Assembly: GCA_027451665.1 (NCBI GenBank)
Contig: DAIDIW010000009.1
Location: 1-41,506, forward strand
Source of the DNA: Candidatus Kaiserbacteria bacterium
Lineage (GTDB): Bacteria; Patescibacteriota; Minisyncoccia; Phycocordibacterales; Phycocordibacteraceae
Length of the DNA: 41,506 nucleotides
Direction of reading: 5' to 3'
Below the pieces are notes generated by a model that was given only the letters and a program-made list of their open reading frames with translations, made no database searches and was not told the origin of the DNA. Each line of letters opens with the position of its first letter. The first letter of the stretch is position 1. The position numbers and the translations under genes are program-made. This document shows positions 36,776-41,506 of the stretch, piece after piece.

Positions 36776-36898
36776 GCGAGAGAGGCGCGAGGGGGGGGGT
36801 AGTCATTCCACCATACCCCGAATGACTACCTGCATGACTACCCTAGAGCGCCCCGTTTCTGCTAAAATGCGTTCGAGCAGACTGATACAAAGCCACCA
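36776..36898. repeat. Inverted repeat A, copy 2 (duplicate of the rlmB upstream region)
   Basis: gcgagagaggcgcgagggggggggtagtcattcc...actgatacaaagccacca. Confidence 0.92.
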
Positions 36899-37061
36899 TA
36901 GTAGGAACAAGATTTTTTTCAGTGAGGTTTTCTTTGGCATGAGCCAAAGAAAACCATGGATTTTGGGGCAAACCGCGCGCTTCGCGCGACGAGAGGGTGA
37001 GGTTCGAGAATACGAAAGCCGAAGATTCTTTGGAGGGAGGATTTTTTGGAGGGGAGGTCGC
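36894..37061. repeat. Inverted repeat B, copy 1 (serine-recombinase 3'-end remnant, minus-strand sense)
   Basis: Reverse complement of 39099-39255 except a 10-nt insertion (aatacgaaag), T7/A6 tract difference and one C/T; encodes FVFSNLTLSSREARGLPQNPWFSLAHAKENLTEK on the minus strand. Confidence 0.9.
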
Positions 37062-37159
37062 ACTCATCGAGCATACCCCTTACCCCACCCGTCCCGTGCG
37101 CGGGCTATGCAGAGATTTATTTTTTCGCCAAGTTTTTCTGGGCTTGGCGAAAACTCCCT

Positions 37160-37504
37160 TCACACATGGAAGTAAGCGTATATCAATAAAGACGCGGCGC
37201 AGAATATAACACCTGTTCTCGCAAGAAACCTGCTTGATAGGTGGCCTTGCGTGAGGCGATATGTATAGTAGCTAGCGTAGCTGAAATTATACGTTAGTGC
37301 CGGATTGAGTTTCTTTCGTAAGTCGAACTCCCATTTACTCAATATGCAATAGCCGAGAGTGAGCGTTGAAATCAGAGTACCGATAAGCACTCCCAGATAG
37401 ATAACCCAAAATGATGGAACGAGCCAGCCGAAAAGCGCGATGCAGACAACGGCAAAGTGTACTAGCCAAATTGAGTCCGCAGCAATCTTATACAGTGTCC
37501 GCAT
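37160..37504 (-). CDS. Small membrane protein, DUF2784-like
   Basis: 114 aa; SIWLVHFAVVCIALFGWLVPSFWVIYLGVLIGTLISTLTLGYCILSKWEFDLRKKLNP. Confidence 0.6.
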   Translation of the reverse strand: MRTLYKIAADSIWLVHFAVVCIALFGWLVPSFWVIYLGVLIGTLISTLTLGYCILSKWEFDLRKKLNPALTYNFSYASYYTYRLTQGHLSSRFLARTGVIFCAASLLIYAYFHV

Positions 37505-37525
37505 AGCGTTCCCCGCTAGCGAGGA

Positions 37526-37924
37526 CTATATCTTTTTGAACCAATCGTGGTATGGGAGAAGCTCCTTTAGCGGGGCTGATTTACTTTCATCCAAAATCAC
37601 CTCTGTTTCCAAGTTGTCTTTATCTATTTGACGCATGAACTCACGACATCTGCCGCACGGCGATAGAACGTAAGCATCATCATTTTTATCTTTCCAGATA
37701 GCGACTATCTTTTTTATTTTGGATTCTCCGGCTGTAATCATAGCACCGATGGCGTTGTGCTCGGCGCAAAATCCCATACTCGAACTGGTATCTATGCAAA
37801 CGCCAAGATAGACGTTGCCCTTGTCGGTAAGCAACGCACAGCCAACGTCGCCGATAATGTAATCGCCGTTTTGTCGGCTACGCACTACTGCCGCAGCTTT
37901 CGCAATAAGTTCGTCATTCGTCAT
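37526..37924 (-). CDS. Cytidine deaminase-like protein
   Basis: 132 aa; zinc motifs CAEHNAIGAM and SPCGRCREFM. Confidence 0.9.
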   Translation of the reverse strand: MTNDELIAKAAAVVRSRQNGDYIIGDVGCALLTDKGNVYLGVCIDTSSSMGFCAEHNAIGAMITAGESKIKKIVAIWKDKNDDAYVLSPCGRCREFMRQIDKDNLETEVILDESKSAPLKELLPYHDWFKKI

Positions 37925-37932
37925 TTTTAATT

Positions 37933-38451
37933 TTAGTTGAAAAGGGCGATTATATTTTTTCTTGCAAATAAGAATAACATCAGTGCGGCGTAGCTGTAAA
38001 TAATCAGGCCGAACGGGAGATAGCCGCCAAAGCCGAGTATCGGCATTTCAAATACTTTCCAAAAATCGACATACGGAATGGTATATATCCATTTAGGGAT
38101 AGAGTAAAAATTCCACATTTCCCAGAAAAAACCTGTAAAGAGGGTCGCAAACATTACGGAAAACGGGAGTGTCCAATTTCCTTCGGCTGTTTCAGATAGG
38201 AGCGAAGAACTACCGAGCCAACGTGCAAGCGATTCTAGTATCAGAATAGGGGCGACCCATACCAACGCGAATGCTTGCATCGGAAAAGTGTATACAAGCC
38301 AATAGCAAATCGCGGCAAGCAACACACTAATCAACAATGAAAGTGTTTTTGGACGGAAGGGAGCATAGTGCCAAGAGACGAGGCGATGGAAGGAGAGCGG
38401 CGGGAGGCCGTGGAAGAAAGACCAAATAACGAAGTTCCTCTCAAACCCCAT
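37933..38451 (-). CDS. Hypothetical multi-TM membrane protein
   Basis: 172 aa hydrophobic ORF; its 5' end overlaps the truncated recombinase on the opposite strand. Confidence 0.6.
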   Translation of the reverse strand: MGFERNFVIWSFFHGLPPLSFHRLVSWHYAPFRPKTLSLLISVLLAAICYWLVYTFPMQAFALVWVAPILILESLARWLGSSSLLSETAEGNWTLPFSVMFATLFTGFFWEMWNFYSIPKWIYTIPYVDFWKVFEMPILGFGGYLPFGLIIYSYAALMLFLFARKNIIALFN

Positions 38452-39280
38452 CTACTACGGCTACTTCCGCTACTGCGGCGAGATGCACGAAGGCAAGCAT
38501 ACGCCCATTGTCAGCAAGGAACTTTTTGACCGCGTGCAAAAAGTGCTCGCGATGCGCAGCCGAGCGCAGAAGCCGACGAAGCAGCCGCAAGTGCTGTGCG
38601 GCCTGTTGAAATGCGGTATCTGCGGCTGCTCCATCACGGGCGAGGTACAGACCAAAAAGAGCGGTCGAAGGTACGTCTACTATCACTGCACCAAGAAACG
38701 CGGCATGTGTGCCGGAGAGTACATCCGAGAGGACGCGCTTGCCTCGCAACTCACCGAGTTGCTCGCTCGCTTTACCATGCCGGAGGCGTGGGCGGCCGAG
38801 CTATTGCGCATGGCCGCCGAGGACGAAACGAAAGCACACGAAACGGCAGCGTCCGCCGTTCGCACCCTGCGGTCGAGCATCGAGAAGATGGAGAACAAGC
38901 TCGCCCGCCTCACCGACCTCTTTATAGAGCAGGACATAGACCGCCCTGTATATCACGAGAAGAAGGCTGCTCTCATGTCCGAGAAGCGGTCGGCGCAGGA
39001 GCAAGTCCTGCGGCTCGAAGGCGATGCTGCCTCTTGGATTGAACCACTCCGCAAATGGGTTGCGGAGGCTTCAATGCTGGACGAAATACGAAAAAACGGC
39101 GACCTCCCCTCCAAAAAATCCTCCCTCCAAAAAATCTTCGGCTCGAACCTCACCCTCTCGTCGCGCGAAGCGCGCGGTTTGCCCCAAAATCCATGGTTTT
39201 CTTTGGCTCATGCCAAAGAAAACCTCACTGAAAAAATCTTGTTCCTACTATGGTGCGCGGTAAGGGACTCGAACCCCTGA
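38420..39280 (+). pseudogene. Serine recombinase fragment (N-terminally truncated: recombinase-domain end, zinc ribbon, coiled coil)
   Basis: ...FLSNPIYYGYFRYCGEMHEGKHTPIVSKELFDRVQ, CGLLKCGICGCSITGEVQTKKSGRRYVYYHCTKKRGMC, SNLTLSSREARGLPQNPW; lacks the catalytic Ser resolvase domain. Confidence 0.88.
39099..39255. repeat. Inverted repeat B, copy 2 (3' end of truncated recombinase, abutting tRNA-Val)
   Basis: Reverse complement of 36894-37061 with small indels. Confidence 0.9.
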
Positions 39281-39326
39281 CCCTCCCCACGTCAAGGGGA
39301 TGCTCTACCAACTGAGCTAACCGCGC
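39251..39326 (-). tRNA. tRNA-Val (anticodon GAC), CCA encoded
   Basis: Reverse complement GCGCGGTTAGCTCAGTTGGTAGAGCATCCCCTTGACGTGGGGAGGGTCAGGGGTTCGAGTCCCTTACCGCGCACCA. Confidence 0.95.
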
Positions 39327-39369
39327 GCACGCCTCGCAGGATACCCGATTTTCGCCTAGTATTCAACGC

Positions 39370-39978
39370 ATGAAGCGAATCACGCTTAACTCAACGAATG
39401 TGGAACGAACGGCAGAACGCGCGGCCGAAGTGCTTGCAGGCGGAGGCGTGGTGCTCTATCCGACGGATACCCTCTACGGGCTCGCCGTGGATCCCGCGAA
39501 TGCGGAAGCGGTGCGCCGGCTCTATGCGGTCAAAGAACGGGATCCGCAGAAGCCTGTCTCTGTGATCGTACCGAGTCTTGCGGTGGCAGAGTCGCTCGTC
39601 GCGTTCACGCCTGAAGCGCGGTCGCTCGCCGAGCGCTTCCTTCCGGGCGCGCTCACGATCGTCGCGCCGGGAAGGGTAGACGGCGAGAGCATTGGCATAC
39701 GGATACCTGACGATGCGTTCTGTCTCGCGCTCGCGCGAGCATTCGGGCGGCCGTTTACGGCGACTTCAGCGAACCGTTCAGGACTGCCGGCGCCCCGGAC
39801 GGTGGATGCGATACTTGAGCAACTCGACACACGCGCACTCGGCATCGACCTCGCGATCGACGGCGGCATGCGTTCGCTTGGCGTAGCGTCTACCGTGATT
39901 TCATTCATGGGCGCACATCCGGAAGCGATCCGCGAAGGCGCTATTCCGCTCGCCGCGCTCGGACTCTCCCTTTCTTAG
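39370..39978 (+). CDS. tsaC: L-threonylcarbamoyladenylate synthase (Sua5/YciO/YrdC family)
   Basis: GGVVLYPTDTLYGLAVDPANAEAVRRLYAVKERDPQKPVSVIV; FTATSANRSGLPAP. Confidence 0.94.
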   Translation: MKRITLNSTNVERTAERAAEVLAGGGVVLYPTDTLYGLAVDPANAEAVRRLYAVKERDPQKPVSVIVPSLAVAESLVAFTPEARSLAERFLPGALTIVAPGRVDGESIGIRIPDDAFCLALARAFGRPFTATSANRSGLPAPRTVDAILEQLDTRALGIDLAIDGGMRSLGVASTVISFMGAHPEAIREGAIPLAALGLSLS

Positions 39979-40098
39979 TGTCGCAGTATCCGGCGGGGGC
40001 GAAGGGATACGAAAGCTCTCGGGTCGTACCTTCGCCCATGGCTTAAAATATAGCGATTTTAATTTTCGGAAAAAGTTCGAATCTCGGCGGGGTTAAAT

Positions 40099-40431
40099 TT
40101 AACGCTCCCAAACTTCGAGTGGGTAAAGATCGTACGCAACTTCTTCGTATGGGTGTACACGCTTCATCGCAGCGATCACGTTGCCTACAATCTGGTGATC
40201 AAGTGTTACTTCAATTCGCTCCTCTTCTACCGCCTCGAATTTACCTACCTTGCCGATATGCGGATGAGTGCCTTCTTCAGGCTTGAAGCGGTCAGTTCCC
40301 TTTGAAGAGAAGGTACAGAATGTGTAGTTGCCAATTTTGCCTCCGCCCGCTCGACCGATCGCTTCTCGTAGATCGTCCGCGTTTTTTACGGGCACATATA
40401 CAACTAACTTGTATTTGAGAGCCATATTCAA
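40099..40431 (-). CDS. NIF3/YqfO-like (CutA-fold) domain protein
   Basis: KLVVYVPVKNADDLREAIGRAGGGKIGNYTFCTFSSKGTDRFKPEEGTHPHIGKVGKFEAVEEERIEV...HPYEEVAYDLYPL. Confidence 0.85.
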   Translation of the reverse strand: MNMALKYKLVVYVPVKNADDLREAIGRAGGGKIGNYTFCTFSSKGTDRFKPEEGTHPHIGKVGKFEAVEEERIEVTLDHQIVGNVIAAMKRVHPYEEVAYDLYPLEVWER

Positions 40432-41015
40432 TCGCTAATTGCACTAAGTGCGGAGGGTAGCTCAGTAATGCCATCCTCACCGCTAAAATGTCCCTTGTTA
40501 TGTTCAACAATAACCTTGGCACCGAGCTTAGATTCAAAATCCTTTTTAGCTTCCTCAAGCGGAACCCACTCGTCATTATCTGAGAGGACCACGGTAAATG
40601 AATCTGCCTTGCTTTTTATTTTTGAGAAATCGATCGGCATTTTAATCCACGGCTCGACTATTTGTTCAGCTGCCTTAGATTCCAGATTTACGAGATTGAG
40701 CCAAGCGGCGACAAGGACAACCTTGGTGACGTGCGCACCGTACATCAATTCAAGAGTGCGAAGAATGGTCTGACAACCAATGCTATGACCAACGAGAACA
40801 ATCTCTTCGTCTGTTCCGATAGCGCCAATCATCTCAGAAAGTTTGCCTACCCATGCGCTTATCACCGGGTGCTCTGTGTTGGGCATCTCCGGCACCTCAA
40901 CTTGGTACCCTTGTTTTTCAAGTTCCGTTTTAAGCCACGGGAACCAGCCTTCTTCCGGGACACCATCCCAGCCGTGAATAATAAACGCGTGTTTATTTAG
41001 CTGCGGCCCAGACAT
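40428..41015 (-). CDS. RBBP9/YdeN-like alpha/beta hydrolase
   Basis: AFIIHGWDGVPEEGWFPWLKTELEKQGYQVEVPEMPNTEHP; VLVGHSIGCQTILR. Confidence 0.9.
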   Translation of the reverse strand: MSGPQLNKHAFIIHGWDGVPEEGWFPWLKTELEKQGYQVEVPEMPNTEHPVISAWVGKLSEMIGAIGTDEEIVLVGHSIGCQTILRTLELMYGAHVTKVVLVAAWLNLVNLESKAAEQIVEPWIKMPIDFSKIKSKADSFTVVLSDNDEWVPLEEAKKDFESKLGAKVIVEHNKGHFSGEDGITELPSALSAISD

Positions 41016-41153
41016 AAACCAAATCTATCATTTTTCTTGCGAGTTTGGAAAAGTTCGAATCCCTTCGCGGTGAACTAGATTTTGTAAAAATGTACTGCGT
41101 AATAACGGCCCAGAATAAGGCTCTCGGGTCTGTCCGATAAAAAAGTCTGACTG

Positions 41154-41240
41154 CGGAGAGGGTGGGATTCGAACCCACGGTCCAGTTACCCGGACGCCGC
41201 ATTTCGAGTGCGGTGCCTTCGACCACTCAGCCACCTCTCC
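41154..41240 (-). tRNA. tRNA-Ser (anticodon CGA)
   Basis: Reverse complement GGAGAGGTGGCTGAGTGGTCGAAGGCACCGCACTCGAAATGCGGCGTCCGGGTAACTGGACCGTGGGTTCGAATCCCACCCTCTCCG; long variable arm. Confidence 0.93.
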
Positions 41241-41298
41241 GTTGCGAGCTACCTTACCATTTTTGAATCTACTCGGAAAGATGGTAGATTCTCGATAC

Positions 41299-41370
41299 GG
41301 CCTCATCGTCTAACGGCTAGGACGGCGCCCTTTCACGGCGCAAATCGGGGTTCGATTCCCCGTGAGGTCA
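41299..41370 (+). tRNA. tRNA-Glu (anticodon TTC)
   Basis: GGCCTCATCGTCTAACGGCTAGGACGGCGCCCTTTCACGGCGCAAATCGGGGTTCGATTCCCCGTGAGGTCA. Confidence 0.93.
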
Positions 41371-41506
41371 CAATTCCAGGATGACGTCAAATTCGCGAGC
41401 TCCGAAAACGGAGAGCGCAGCGCAATTGCTATCTTTTTTCCGGTCACCGTCGAGTTCGAACACGTCGCGTGCACCAATTCGCGCTTTTCGACGGGATTCG
41501 CGATTT

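Noticed and set aside
37114-37152. Hairpin TTTTCGCCAAG/CTTGGCGAAAA as a Rho-independent terminator for the minus-strand cargo
   Set aside because: Stem is real, but on the minus strand it is followed by an A tract rather than a U tract, so not called as a terminator.
36768-37175. ORF repeating the rlmB N-terminus (MTTCMTTLERPVSAKMRSSRLIQSH)
   Set aside because: Explained by the inverted duplication of rlmB leader DNA; the shared residues are probably upstream of the true rlmB start and not coding.
38441-38749. 102-aa minus-strand ORF over the truncated recombinase
   Set aside because: Antisense to the recombinase zinc-ribbon coding sequence.

Overview
The window looks like part of a Patescibacteria/CPR-type (Parcubacteria-like) bacterial chromosome; this is inferred from gene content and style, with no search run. 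A conserved backbone (about 20.3-36.3 kb and 39.3-41.5 kb) carries a pilin, glutaredoxin, a DoxX protein, a two-adaptor/MFS/MarR efflux operon, DUF2914, Hsp20, PrsW, ValS, TsaD, Orn, a DHH phosphoesterase, an RlmI-like methyltransferase, RlmB, a Sua5/YrdC protein and five tRNAs. It is interrupted by accessory blocks. (1) A metal-resistance island at about 0.2-8.6 kb: CDF transporter, large serine recombinase, CPH-type copper ATPase, CsoR, SHOCT, DUF302, His-rich and Cys-rich exported proteins, and DsbA. The copper cassette is bracketed by 47-bp direct repeats that look like att sites. (2) A single-chain R-M-like enzyme preceded by a ~140-nt imperfect palindrome, a yidD pseudogene with an in-frame TAG, an IS256-family element and a HEPN-motif protein. 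(3) A compact phage packaging/methylation module (TerL, TerS-like, two DNA methyltransferases, one ParB-fused) with no capsid genes. (4) A rearranged recombinase scar at 36.2-39.3 kb: a ~121-bp inverted duplication of the rlmB upstream region plus a ~160-bp inverted repeat of a serine-recombinase 3' end. The recombinase end joins two different host sequences at a shared TGGTG, and the inverted repeats flank an AT-richer cytidine-deaminase cargo. The strongest candidates for undescribed biology are the two recombinase/att structures, the Cys-rich/His-rich/DsbA metal module, and the capsid-less packaging module.
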